Origin: Sphingomonas sp. Root720
GTDB taxonomy: Bacteria > Pseudomonadota > Alphaproteobacteria > Sphingomonadales > Sphingomonadaceae
DNA: 64,000 bases
NCBI RefSeq assembly: GCF_001428605.1
Contig: NZ_LMID01000013.1
Coordinates: forward strand, 411,042 to 475,041
Direction of reading: 5' to 3'
Part shown: positions 1 to 8,186 of the stretch, piece after piece
Layout: every line of letters starts with the position of its first letter
How positions within the stretch are numbered: the stretch's first letter is position 1
Notes under the pieces: generated by a model
What the model saw: the letters and a program-made list of their open reading frames with translations, nothing else
What the model was told of the DNA's origin: nothing
The model's database searches: none
Position numbers and translations under genes: made by a program

Positions 1-91
1 CCGCGACACGGGCGGGATCGTCGTCGTCGCGACGCACCAGTCGCTGGCCTTGCCCGGGGCGATCGAGATTCCGCTGGGGACGCGGCCATGA
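1..91 (+). CDS. ccmA: CcmA, heme exporter ATP-binding subunit (C-terminal end only)
   Basis: The reading frame open from base 2 gives about 29 residues ending in TGA at 89-91. It contains VVVATHQ, which fits the H-loop region of an ABC ATPase, followed by a short basic tail. CcmA powers the CcmAB complex needed for cytochrome c maturation. The stop overlaps the ccmB start (ATGA), as is usual for this pair. Identification rests mainly on the neighbour and the H-loop, because most of the gene lies outside the window. Confidence 0.8.
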   Translation, partial: RDTGGIVVVATHQSLALPGAIEIPLGTRP

Positions 92-735
92 GCCCCTGGG
101 GCACGATCATCCTGCGCGACGTGCGCCTCGCCTATCAGGGCGGCGGCGCGCTGCTGCCGCTGATCTTCTTCCTGCTGGTCGCAACGCTCTTCCCCTTCGC
201 GGTCGGGCCCGACGGGCCGCTGCTCGCCAAGGTCGGCGGCGGCGCGCTGTGGATGGCGGCGCTGCTCGCGGCGCTGCTGCCGGTCGACCGGCTGGTGGCG
301 CCCGACGCCGATAGCGGCGTGCTCGACCAATATGCGGTGCGCGGCCTGTCCGACGAGGGGATCGCCGCCGCCAAGATCGCCGCCCACTGGCTGGGCTTCG
401 GCCCGCCGCTGATGATCGCCGCCCTGCCCGCAGCCGCGCTGCTGAAGCTCGACGGCGACATCCTGTTCCGGCTCGAGGCCGGGTTGGCGATCGGCACCCC
501 GGCACTCGCCGCGCTGGGCGTGATGACGAGCGCGCTGACCCTGGGCCTGCGCGGCGCGGGGGCGCTGGCGGGGCTCGTCATGCTGCCCCTCGCGGTGCCG
601 CTGCTGATCTTCGGCGCGGGCGCGCTGGGACAGGACGGCATGGGCGCGATCAAGCTGCTCGGCGCGGCCGCCCTGCTGCTCACCGCCCTCGCCCCCTTCG
701 CGGCGGGTGCCGCGCTCAGGGCGGCGAGGGACTGA
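88..735 (+). CDS. ccmB: CcmB, heme exporter membrane subunit
   Basis: This 215-residue protein is very hydrophobic with about six membrane segments and a short cytoplasmic N-terminus (MSPWGTIILRDVRLAY), matching the usual CcmB length of about 220. CcmB is the permease partner of CcmA in the inner membrane and releases holo-CcmE during c-type cytochrome assembly. It is translationally coupled to ccmA by an ATGA overlap. Unlike the common order, no ccmC follows. The gene is followed by a REP-type repeat and then a gene on the opposite strand. Confidence 0.9.
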   Translation: MSPWGTIILRDVRLAYQGGGALLPLIFFLLVATLFPFAVGPDGPLLAKVGGGALWMAALLAALLPVDRLVAPDADSGVLDQYAVRGLSDEGIAAAKIAAHWLGFGPPLMIAALPAAALLKLDGDILFRLEAGLAIGTPALAALGVMTSALTLGLRGAGALAGLVMLPLAVPLLIFGAGALGQDGMGAIKLLGAAALLLTALAPFAAGAALRAARD

Positions 736-754
736 TGCCCCTCTCCTCCTGCCG

Positions 755-845
755 CGTCATGCCAGCGCAGGCAGGCATCTCGGGAGGCTCCTGCCGCGAC
801 CTGCTCTCCCCTCTCACGAGACCCCAGCCTTCGCTGGGGTGACGG
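755..845. repeat. Bipartite REP-type palindromic repeat, family A
   Basis: The left half is a palindrome around ATGCCAGC/GGCAT. The right half is a perfect hairpin with arms ACCCCAGC and GCTGGGGT and a CTTC loop, ending in GTGACG. Four further copies lie at 61.2-61.9 kb, so this is a dispersed family. It sits between convergent genes, where such a hairpin could also stop transcription. Confidence 0.8.
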
Positions 846-858
846 AGAAGTCAGCCGC

Positions 859-2916
859 CTATCCGCCCACCTGCGTCAGCACGAAGGCATAGGCCTCGGC
901 ATCCTCGCGCAGCGATTCATAGCGGCCCGACTTGCCGCCATGGCCCGCGCCCATGTTGATCTTGAGCAGCAGCAGATGGTCGTCGGTCTTGGTCGCGCGC
1001 AGCCGGGCGGCCCATTTGGCGGGCTCCCAATAGGTCACGCGCGGATCGTTGAGGCCGCCGGTGATCAGCATCGGCGGATAGGGTTGCGCCGCGACATTGT
1101 CATAGGGGCTGTAGCTGCGGATCAGCTCGAACGCCGCCTGGTCGGTGATCGGGTTGCCCCATTCGGGCCATTCGCCTGGGGTCAGCGGCAGGCTTTCGTC
1201 CTGCATGGTGTTGAGCACGTCGACGAAGGGCACGTCGGCCACCACCGCGCCCCACAGATCGGGATCGGTGTTGGCGACGACGCCCATCAGCTCGCCGCCC
1301 GCCGACCCGCCGTTGATCGCGATCCGGCCCGCGCTGGTGAGGCCCGCCGCGATCAGCCCCTTCGCCGCGTCCGAGAAGTCGTGGAAGGTGTTCCAGCGCT
1401 GCTCGGCCTTGCCCTGGAGATACCAGTCGTAGCCGAGATCGTCGCCGCCGCGGATATGCGCGATCGCATAGGCCCAGCCGCGATCGACCAGCGACAGCCG
1501 CACCGTCGAGAAGCCCGGCGGGATCGCATGGCCATAGGCGCCATAGGCATAGAGGAACAGCTTGCCCGATCCGTCCCGGGGAAAGCCCTTGCGGTAGAGC
1601 ACCGACACCGGGATCGCCTTGCCGTCGCGGGCCGGCACCATCAGCCGCTCGGTCGCGTAGAGCGACGGGTCGTAGCCCGACGGGATCTCCTGCACCTTGA
1701 GCGTCGTCAGCGTCCGCGCGGCGGGATCATAGTCGAACACCGTCTGCGGCGTGACCATCGACGCATAGCCGAGCCGGTAGGCGGGCGGATCATATTCGGG
1801 ATTGCTGCCGAGCCCCGCCGTGTAGCTCGCCTCGGGAAAGGCGATGCGATGCTCCTGGCCGTCATAGGCGCGCAGCCGGACCTGGTCGAGCCCGTCGACC
1901 CGCTCGGTCAGCACCAGATGCCGCGCGAAGCTGGTGAGCCCGCGGATATAGACGCGGTCGGACCCGGCGACGACGGTTTCCCAGGCGCCCGGATCGGCCG
2001 GATCGGCGCGCGCCACGCGGAAATTGACATGATCGTCGTTGGTCAGGATCCACAGCGACCCGTGCGCGCTGTCGACCGAATATTCGCGCTTCACCCGGCG
2101 CGGGCTGACCAGGATCGGCGAAGCGCCGGGATCGGCCGCGGGAACGAGGCGGACCTCGCTCGTCTGGTTGTCGCCGGTCGCGATGACGATCCACTGGTCG
2201 TCATGGGTCTTGCCGACCCCGACGTTGAAGCCGAGTTCCTCGGTCTCCTCGTAGAGCGTCCGGTCGCTGGCGGGATCGGTGCCGAGGATGTGGAGCCGCG
2301 CGCGATAGGTGCGCCAATTGTCGTTGACCTCGGTGTAGACGACGCTGCGCGAATCCGCGCCCCAGGCGACCGCGCCGTTGGCGACGGCAGTGACGGTCTC
2401 GATATCCTCGCCGGTCCCCAGGTCGCGGATGCGCAGCTCGAAGCGCTCGGCGCCGCTGCGGTCGGCCGACCAGGCGGCGAGCCGGCCGTCGGGGCTGACG
2501 CTCAGCACCTGGAGGCGGAAATACTCCACCGACGCCGCCTCGGCGGGCTCGTCCAGGATCACCCTCTCCTCGCCGCCCTCGGCCGGCTTGCGATACCAGA
2601 GGCGATATTGGCCGCCGGGCTGGTAGGCCCACCAGTAGAGCCAGTCGCCGTCCTTCTGCGGAACGCTGGCGTCGTCCTCCTTGAGGCGCGCCTTCATCTC
2701 GGCGAACAGCGTCTCGACCAGACTTTCGTGCGGCTTCATCGCCGCCTCGAAATAGGCGTTCTCCTCGCGGAGATAGGCGAGCACGTCGGCATCGTCGACG
2801 GTCGGATATTTGGGGTCCTTCAGCCAGGACCAGGGATCGTCGATCGCATGGCCGTGGCGGCTATATTGATGCGGGCGGCGGGCCGCGACGGGCGGCGCGG
2901 GCAGGTCGTAGGTCAT
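859..2916 (-). CDS. ptrB: Oligopeptidase B-type prolyl oligopeptidase (peptidase S9A)
   Basis: This 685-residue serine peptidase has the S9A layout: an N-terminal seven-bladed propeller (about residues 70-400) followed by an alpha/beta-hydrolase domain. The nucleophile is in GGSAGG (Ser about 538), the acid in GGLNDPRV (Asp about 624) and the base in GAGHGGKSG (His about 659). The early motif DPWSWLKD is typical of the family. Oligopeptidase B cleaves short peptides after basic residues in the cytoplasm or periplasm. No signal peptide is visible. The length agrees with the family, so the gene appears intact. Confidence 0.92.
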   Translation of the reverse strand: MTYDLPAPPVAARRPHQYSRHGHAIDDPWSWLKDPKYPTVDDADVLAYLREENAYFEAAMKPHESLVETLFAEMKARLKEDDASVPQKDGDWLYWWAYQPGGQYRLWYRKPAEGGEERVILDEPAEAASVEYFRLQVLSVSPDGRLAAWSADRSGAERFELRIRDLGTGEDIETVTAVANGAVAWGADSRSVVYTEVNDNWRTYRARLHILGTDPASDRTLYEETEELGFNVGVGKTHDDQWIVIATGDNQTSEVRLVPAADPGASPILVSPRRVKREYSVDSAHGSLWILTNDDHVNFRVARADPADPGAWETVVAGSDRVYIRGLTSFARHLVLTERVDGLDQVRLRAYDGQEHRIAFPEASYTAGLGSNPEYDPPAYRLGYASMVTPQTVFDYDPAARTLTTLKVQEIPSGYDPSLYATERLMVPARDGKAIPVSVLYRKGFPRDGSGKLFLYAYGAYGHAIPPGFSTVRLSLVDRGWAYAIAHIRGGDDLGYDWYLQGKAEQRWNTFHDFSDAAKGLIAAGLTSAGRIAINGGSAGGELMGVVANTDPDLWGAVVADVPFVDVLNTMQDESLPLTPGEWPEWGNPITDQAAFELIRSYSPYDNVAAQPYPPMLITGGLNDPRVTYWEPAKWAARLRATKTDDHLLLLKINMGAGHGGKSGRYESLREDAEAYAFVLTQVGG

Positions 2917-2935
2917 GGAGAGGCCTTTTTGGGGG

Positions 2936-3436
2936 TCAGGCGGGCATCAGCGCGGCGAGCAGCGCGCGTTCGGCCTCGTGGAGTTGCTGGAGCTCGCCCA
3001 GCGCCTCGGCGACGGCTGCCCCGCCGGCCGCATCCCCCGCGGTCACCGCCGCCTCGCGCCGCCGGTCGAGCTCGGCCAGCGCGTCGGCGACGGGCATGCG
3101 GGCGACGTCGGCATTGCTATAGGCCTGCTGGCCGGCGACCCAGGCCTCGCTCCCCTCGGGCGCCGAACGGCCGGCCTCGATCGCGGGGCGCGCTTTTTCG
3201 AGCGCCGCGCGGAACGCGGCGTCGGCGGTCCGCGCGCCGGCGACGATCTGGGCGATGTCGGCCGACGGCGCGGCGGGTGCGGGCGCCGTCGCCGGCACCG
3301 GCGGAACCGCATCCGCCTGCAGCACCTCCCGCTCGATCGGCCGCGGCGCCAGCGACGGATAGCCGGACCGGGTGTCGGCGCAGCCGGAAAGGCCCGCGCA
3401 AAGGAGCAGAGCGGCAGGGAAAAGGCGGCTTTTCAT
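2936..3436 (-). CDS. Small predicted lipoprotein of unknown function
   Basis: A 166-residue product starts MKSRLFPAALLLCAGLSGC, a lipoprotein signal with lipobox LSGC and lipidated Cys19. A TTG three codons upstream is possible but less likely. After a Pro/Ala-rich linker the remainder is Ala/Glu-rich and helical, with a likely coiled coil up to its end. It lies 19 bases upstream of the oligopeptidase gene on the same strand and may be cotranscribed. I do not recognise a family. Confidence 0.75.
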   Translation of the reverse strand: MKSRLFPAALLLCAGLSGCADTRSGYPSLAPRPIEREVLQADAVPPVPATAPAPAAPSADIAQIVAGARTADAAFRAALEKARPAIEAGRSAPEGSEAWVAGQQAYSNADVARMPVADALAELDRRREAAVTAGDAAGGAAVAEALGELQQLHEAERALLAALMPA

Positions 3437-3517
3437 GGCCAAGCTCTAGGCGCGCGATAAAATCTGCGCAACGGGCTTGCGCCCGAGCCCCTCCCCGACT
3501 AGTTAGCCCCCCACAGC

Positions 3518-3594
3518 GCGCCCGTAGCTCAGCTGGATAGAGCATCAGACTACGAATCTGAGGGTCGGACGTTCGAATCGTTCCGGGCGCGCCA
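3518..3594 (+). tRNA. tRNA-Arg (anticodon ACG)
   Basis: A 77-base cloverleaf has acceptor strands GCGCCCG and CGGGCGC, D-arm GCTCAGCTGGATAGAGC, anticodon stem TCAGA/TCTGA around loop CTACGAA, T-arm with GTTCGAATC, and an encoded CCA. The ACG anticodon (read ICG after deamination) specifies Arg CGN codons. The DNA immediately downstream is decayed and gene-poor, as often seen beside a tRNA used for integration. No repeated tRNA 3' end was seen. Confidence 0.97.
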
Positions 3595-3780
3595 ATTTTT
3601 CCATAGTCGAAACTTGATTCCCGAGATTTTCGGGACGGGCGAAATTCGTCCCGCTTTTCCTCGGGTTTGCGTACCAGGGGTTTGGATCTGCGAGCCGGGA
3701 GACGTTTCTGACTGACGGATCTGGCCGACAATCGGTCGGAGTCTCATCGGCGAGCGCCTGCTCCGATCGAAGATCAGGCC

Positions 3781-4163
3781 GCCGGTGCGCCGCCTTTTGT
3801 CGACCTCTCTGGCAAGACCGTGGCAAACGCCTCGAAATGGACGGGTCAGGTCAGCTTCGATCTGGATCGATCGCTGACGACTGAGCTCAATCTCATCGCC
3901 TATTTCAACGGAAGCTATCGGTCGGCGACGAATCTGCTCACGCCGGGTCGGCCTATGGCCGACAGCCGGGTTACTGGCTGGCCAATGGCGGCTTTGGCGT
4001 TCGTTCGGGCGACAATCGCTGGTCGCTGACCGCCTGAGGCAGGAATATCTTCGCTAAGCGCTATTTTTACGGAATTGACGCAGCGACCGCGGCTACGCTC
4101 TTCGTCGGCGTTCTGGGCGATCGCCGCAGTTATGGCCTGACGCTCAAAGCGCGCTTCGGCTGA
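3781..4163 (+). pseudogene. TonB-dependent receptor, C-terminal remnant (frameshifted)
   Basis: Frame 1 from 3781 reads as receptor barrel sequence (VDLSGKTVANASKWTGQ, then LNLIAYFNGSYRS). At about 3943 the homology shifts frame and continues as AYGRQPGYWLANGGFGVRSG. An internal TGA then stands where Trp is expected before GRNIF, and the frame goes on to RSYGLTLKARFG and a TGA at 4161-4163. The last strand ending in Phe is normal for a receptor C-terminus. One frameshift, one nonsense codon and the missing 5' part show a dead gene fragment. Confidence 0.85.
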
Positions 4164-4471
4164 AGCACGACACCTTGGTTCGACCCCGTCAGGCCCGAAT
4201 ACGCCTGCGTCGGCCCCATGCCCGATTTTTAACGCCCAGCGCGAATCTGCCAATCAGCATGACGGGGCGATCTTATTGCAAGACGTTCCGGCCGCGGTAT
4301 AACTAAGCAGGACATGATCGAGCGATGTGCGGTGATGGCATACCGGATCACGACTTGTACCTCACCCGCGCGACAGCCACAACTATTGCGTCGGGGACGC
4401 CGTCCCGACTGTCAAAGGGATGAGGGCAACGCCGCTGGCGCACGGCTATTCCGTTCTTTCAGCGGGCTTTA
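4164..4471. other. Intergenic, nothing recognised
   Basis: About 300 bases between the receptor remnant and the orphan membrane-protein gene. Base composition is less G+C-rich than the flanking core. I see no convincing reading frame, RNA or insertion-sequence end. Confidence 0.4.
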
Positions 4472-6205
4472 TCAGGACTTAGGCTCGTAGCTCGGTAGCG
4501 TCGCTCTCTTCGGCTCCACTAGCGGGCGTTCCCAATCCTCAGGTGGGTTCCAGCGCGACGGCGGTTCCTCGATCCGTGAAAAGAGGTTGTCGCGATACCC
4601 CGCATCGGCATTGTAGCGGGTGTAACTTCCCTCCAGCACCAATCGATATTTGTCCTGCGGCTGCGCCACGCGCAGCATGTCGGTGTGCGGCGCGATCCGG
4701 CCATAGCGATCGCGCAGATGATCATTGGCGAGCCCAGCATAAAGGTTCAATGGGAAGCGTAAATAGCCCTCGAATACGCCGCTCGGCTCGAGGGTAGATA
4801 GTGCCACTCGGCGCCCTTTGGCGATCCTGCCCGCCGCCTCATGCTGGCAGGCCCTGATCTGGTTGGGTTGGCTCTGGCCCCGGCGGCAGGCGCGGATGCT
4901 GTCCCAATAGTTTAGGCTCTCGCCCGTACAGGCTGGTACCGTCAGCCCCTTGGGGAACTTGGTCGCGGCGTCCGCACAAACATTGATTAGCCGGAGGAAG
5001 ATCTTCGGCAGCGCTGAGAGGTCCGCACCCCTAATATCGACGTTCTGGAGGAAGATACCGTCACCTTCGGTCGACGTATCGTTCAAGGTCGCCTCGGCGC
5101 GATTGAGGACATCGGCGCACTTCGCTTCTTGCTGTTCGACCCGCGCGGGGCGGGCCGGCCGGGTCGGGGACGCTTGCACCTGCTCGTCATAATCATGCCA
5201 GCTGCTATAATAATCCGGGCTCCGCTCGCCGAGCCATCGGTTCGGTCGCCCGACCAAAAGGCATTTCGGATAATTTTCGAGCGCGAAACGCAGTCGCGAG
5301 AGACCCGGTGCATGCAGCACCGCGCCCCTAAGGGAACTGTCCTTCGCGCCGAAAAATTCGCCGTGGACCACAAGCGTCGCGCGGTCGAGGATCATATCCT
5401 CACCGTAGAAATCGGCATTCTCGACGTTAATTGTCGCGCGCGTGGCCTCGCTCTCGACGAGGACGAGCGCCGGCCGCAGCGGGACCAGCGGATCGCGTTC
5501 TTCGATATTCGCGATGCGTAAGTGCTCCTCGAGTGTTTGATAACCGGGCAGCCTTTCCTTCAGCACGGCCGAACGAAGCCGCCGGTTCGACAGCATCGCG
5601 CCGCGCAGAAAGACGGCTGAGCGACCAAGGCTCAAGCGGCTCGCGGCCAGCGTCCCGTAGACACATAGCGCCGTTTCGCCGAGCGCCGAATCGGTCCAGA
5701 CGAGGAAGGAGGTGATCGCGACGATGGCGTGGCCGCAACGCTGTTTGTCAAGATGTGGAATGTCATTCTCGACTCGCCGGAACAGCCCGGCCCGCGGCAC
5801 GACGAGGCCGCTGTTGTTGAGGAAGGTGAGCCCACCGGGTGGTTGATAGAGCGGCGATATCAAGGTCAGGCCGGTCAGATAGAGATCATTTAGATCGACA
5901 TCGTCGAGGTTTCGCTGGAGCATCTCAAGCAGTTCCACCGAGGCGCTCTGACCGAGCTCAGCCGGTCTGCCTCGCGTCCGGTCGAGGGTTGCCACCGCCC
6001 CCGACGACGCCTGATAGAGTTTCACTGCGCGCTCAAGCCGCCTGTCGTCACTCTCCGTGTACCAAGAATAAATACCGAAGATCGCGGTCGCCGAGGCGAC
6101 GGTGCCAAACACGATGCTAGTGCGCTCGAAACCCCGCCAGAAACGCCCATGCGGATGATCGTCCGCATGACGCGAAGATAATAACGCGATTAGCCAATTA
6201 AACAT
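4472..6205 (-). CDS. Orphan membrane-anchored protein with pentapeptide-like segments
   Basis: This 577-residue product has a cytoplasmic start of about 27 residues and one membrane helix (TSIVFGTVASATAIFGIYSWY, about 29-49). A helical stretch (50-100) follows, then a long soluble region. Several short runs resemble pentapeptide or beta-helix repeats: DVDLNDLYLTGLTL, NADFYGEDMILDRATL, SSLRGAVLHAPGLSRL and NVDIRGADLSALPKI. They are too irregular for a confident domain call. It contains at least seven Cys. Its codon use is less G+C-biased than the core genes. It stands alone within a decayed region, which suggests recent acquisition. I do not assign a function. Confidence 0.7.
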   Translation of the reverse strand: MFNWLIALLSSRHADDHPHGRFWRGFERTSIVFGTVASATAIFGIYSWYTESDDRRLERAVKLYQASSGAVATLDRTRGRPAELGQSASVELLEMLQRNLDDVDLNDLYLTGLTLISPLYQPPGGLTFLNNSGLVVPRAGLFRRVENDIPHLDKQRCGHAIVAITSFLVWTDSALGETALCVYGTLAASRLSLGRSAVFLRGAMLSNRRLRSAVLKERLPGYQTLEEHLRIANIEERDPLVPLRPALVLVESEATRATINVENADFYGEDMILDRATLVVHGEFFGAKDSSLRGAVLHAPGLSRLRFALENYPKCLLVGRPNRWLGERSPDYYSSWHDYDEQVQASPTRPARPARVEQQEAKCADVLNRAEATLNDTSTEGDGIFLQNVDIRGADLSALPKIFLRLINVCADAATKFPKGLTVPACTGESLNYWDSIRACRRGQSQPNQIRACQHEAAGRIAKGRRVALSTLEPSGVFEGYLRFPLNLYAGLANDHLRDRYGRIAPHTDMLRVAQPQDKYRLVLEGSYTRYNADAGYRDNLFSRIEEPPSRWNPPEDWERPLVEPKRATLPSYEPKS

Positions 6206-6842
6206 ACGCCGCCCCGGCTCGTCCGATCATCAGTTACCACGCTCGATCGCGCGAAAGGAATAGCGATTCCGAGGGCGTTCTCTTGTCGTGCCTCGCGACT
6301 TAGCGCCCGACGATCTTCCCGTTCGCCTCGCACCTATGGCACAACGGTATCGGATCGGCAGCAAGCCCTGGGTCGGCTGCAATCTTTGATGCTGTCGCGG
6401 ACTAACCCTAGTAGGTGGCGCATCATCCGATTAGGCTTAGCTCCATCAGCACACGACAAGCGGACAGTCAGGACCGTCCAACGGCCGGGACCTAGCAGAG
6501 AGGGCCTGCGCAGCTCTACGAACGTCCGTTTTAGCAGGACCGGACTTTGCATATCCAAGACGCGAACAACGACTTACCGTGTTTCGCCGCCAGCTCGCCA
6601 TCATTCGCTCCGCTTCAACACGGAATCCTATCGGTCGGCGATTAACTCGTTTGGGAATCCTGAATGTCAATCCGGCCTAGTCGTCTTCATTCCCGTCCCA
6701 CTCCTCAGGTCGGGATTGGCTTAGCACCCTGTCCAAAAATCCGGCACTACCGCATGGCAAACGAAAAAGGGGAGTGCGCCTAGCACTCTCTCCCTCAACA
6801 GAAGCCATTATCGAATAATGGCTGGCCTTTGGGGCCCAACCT
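6206..6842. other. Non-coding or decayed stretch
   Basis: More than 600 bases without a gene I can support. The open frames on both strands are short, have no homology I recognise and lack ribosome sites. Several CGGACAGTC/GTCCGTTTT-like words recur and resemble worn intergenic DNA. The only clear structure is the stem-loop at 6803-6823. Confidence 0.5.
6803..6823. terminator. Stem-loop, possible terminator for the minus-strand remnant
   Basis: There is a perfect 9-base inverted repeat AGCCATTAT / ATAATGGCT with a CGA loop. On the minus strand it lies about 20 bases after the stop of the TonB receptor remnant and is followed by a short T-containing run, so it may be that gene's old terminator. 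The structure is certain and the role is inferred. Confidence 0.45.
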
Positions 6843-7103
6843 TCAACGCGTGCCGCCGAACTTCACGCCGATTTCCAGACCATGATAGCGCGGCTCGCCG
6901 TAGATCGAGTAGCGGAACAGGCTGCCGACCGTCTGTGCCCCCGTGCGATAGCCCTGGTTACCCAGGTTCCGTCCGATGATGCGAACCTGATAGCGCTCGT
7001 CGGCATTAGTGAAGCCGATCGATCCGTTGATCAGCGTGTGCGCATCGAGATAGGCGTCGTTGGTGCGCACACGGACATCGAGCGTGAACAGGTTGCGGCT
7101 TTC
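6843..7103 (-). pseudogene. TonB-dependent receptor, C-terminal remnant
   Basis: About 85 residues before the TGA at 6843-6845 read as a receptor C-terminus: NLFTLDVRVRTNDAY, then SIGFTNADERYQVRIIGRNLG and YHGLEIGVKFGGTR. The frame remains open upstream, but the receptor-like sequence stops near 7103, where another gene's remnant begins on the other strand. Only the last few barrel strands survive. Confidence 0.8.
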
Positions 7104-7118
7104 ATGCGCAGAGGCGTC

Positions 7119-7220
7119 GAAGACGAACTTGCCGAGGCCGCCGCCTGGCTGCTCTCCGATGCGGCGTCGTTCGTGGCGGGCGCGTCCATCGCGGTTGACG
7201 GCGGCTATTCCGCGATGTGA
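7119..7220 (+). pseudogene. Short-chain dehydrogenase, C-terminal remnant
   Basis: About 33 residues read EDELAEAAAWLLSDAASFVA followed by GASIAVDGGYSAM and TGA at 7218-7220. This is the characteristic end of classical SDR enzymes (helix, SDxASFVTG, then DGG). The Rossmann fold and catalytic Tyr/Lys part are absent. The fragment abuts the TonB receptor remnant on the opposite strand, so the join is a rearrangement scar. Confidence 0.8.
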
Positions 7221-7264
7221 TGTCGCGATGGGCGGGATGCAGGCTGCCGGCCTCCTCTCGCCCA

Positions 7265-7390
7265 TCAGCCGATCTGCCGTTCGCGTTCGGTCCAGAAGGC
7301 GGCACGCAGTTCACGCTTGAGGATCTTGCCGCTGGCGTTGCGCGGCAGCGCATCGACGAAGCTGTAGCGGCGCGGTAGCTTGAATCCGTC
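7265..7390 (-). pseudogene. Acyl-CoA ligase (AMP-binding), C-terminal remnant
   Basis: Reading leftwards to TGA at 7265-7267, 41 residues match the end of an AMP-forming acyl-CoA synthetase: [17 protein letters not shown], then [12 protein letters not shown] with the catalytic Lys of the A10 motif, then [12 protein letters not shown]. The other roughly 500 residues are missing. Together with the neighbouring SDR and receptor ends it suggests a lost catabolic gene cluster. Confidence 0.8.
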
Positions 7391-7664
7391 CAGGCGCGGC
7401 CCACAAATATAAGACCGCACCGTCCACCGATAAGCTGGCCCTCCCTTTGGAGGTACAAAAGATGCGCCCGGTCAAGTTGACGGGCACGTCCGGTCATTGC
7501 GCCGTCGCCGCGCGCTTGTCCTGATAATCACGTCGCCCCGCGCTTCTGTTTGGAACGGCGCCCAGCGCCTGCCTCCGCTCGGGAGCGGTACGGCCGCGTG
7601 ACGACCGGCACCATCGCCCTACGGACGCGTTGTTCACGGGCAATCGATGTCGAGGAGAAGCCTT

Positions 7665-7883
7665 GTGGGACAGATAGACGCAGGCGGCGCCCTGTGGAGC
7701 GTGATCACCATAGCCGGGCCGGTCGTTCTCGCGCTGGCGATTCTGTTTGCGATGGTCCGCAACCGCCGGTCGCGTGCGGAGAAGCAGCGCAGCGAGCAGG
7801 CGGTGCGCGACCAGCATGACGCGGAGCGCCGCAGCGAAGGTTTGCCGCCGAAGACGACGCCCGTTTCGGCCGGGAAGAACTGA
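7665..7883 (+). CDS. Small single-pass membrane protein
   Basis: A 72-residue product starts at GTG 7665, chosen because AGGAG at 7653-7657 sits seven bases before it. An in-frame ATG at 7647 lacks such a site. One membrane helix (about residues 10-31, WSVITIAGPVVLALAILFAMV) is followed by a highly charged Arg/Glu tail and a Pro/Lys end. It has no known catalytic motif and no recognised family. Confidence 0.6.
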   Translation: MGQIDAGGALWSVITIAGPVVLALAILFAMVRNRRSRAEKQRSEQAVRDQHDAERRSEGLPPKTTPVSAGKN

Positions 7884-7973
7884 CGCGGTCGACGGGATGG
7901 GCGACCGCGCCTTGCTGCGGAACCGTCCATGCCCGCCGGGGGTTTTTCTCGCCCGATCCACAGGAGAGACGCG

Positions 7974-8162
7974 ATGCCCGCAAAGTCCGGAGCACAACAG
8001 AAAGCCGCCGGCGCCGCCCTGTCGGCGAAGCGCGGCGACACGCCCAAGAGCGAGCTCAAGGGCGCGTCGAGGTCGATGGAAAAGTCGATGAGCGAAACCG
8101 AGCTCGAGAAGATGGCCTCGACCAAGCGCAAGGGAAAGCCCGAGCACAAGAGCAAGGATTGA
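7974..8162 (+). CDS. DUF3008-like small basic protein
   Basis: A 62-residue Lys/Ser/Ala-rich protein starts MPAKSGAQQKAAGAAL and ends in STKRKGKPEHKSKD. These features match, from memory, the DUF3008 family of small proteins. The ATG at 7974 has AGGAGAG about six bases upstream. A further upstream ATG would add a Pro/Arg-rich leader that looks untranslated. Its function is unknown, and the high charge and lack of hydrophobic core suggest a disordered cytoplasmic protein. Confidence 0.75.
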   Translation: MPAKSGAQQKAAGAALSAKRGDTPKSELKGASRSMEKSMSETELEKMASTKRKGKPEHKSKD

Positions 8163-8186
8163 CCGCCGGCTTCGCGCCCCGGCGCT

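Noticed and set aside
940-3540. Very long open frame opposite the oligopeptidase gene
   Set aside because: It is the complement of a well-supported S9A peptidase and lipoprotein, is Arg/Ala/Gly-rich and contains no domain motif. High G+C leaves such antisense frames open by chance.
6334-6724. Short open frames in the decayed region
   Set aside because: They overlap on both strands, lack start signals and recognised motifs, and cross DNA that looks like worn intergenic sequence.
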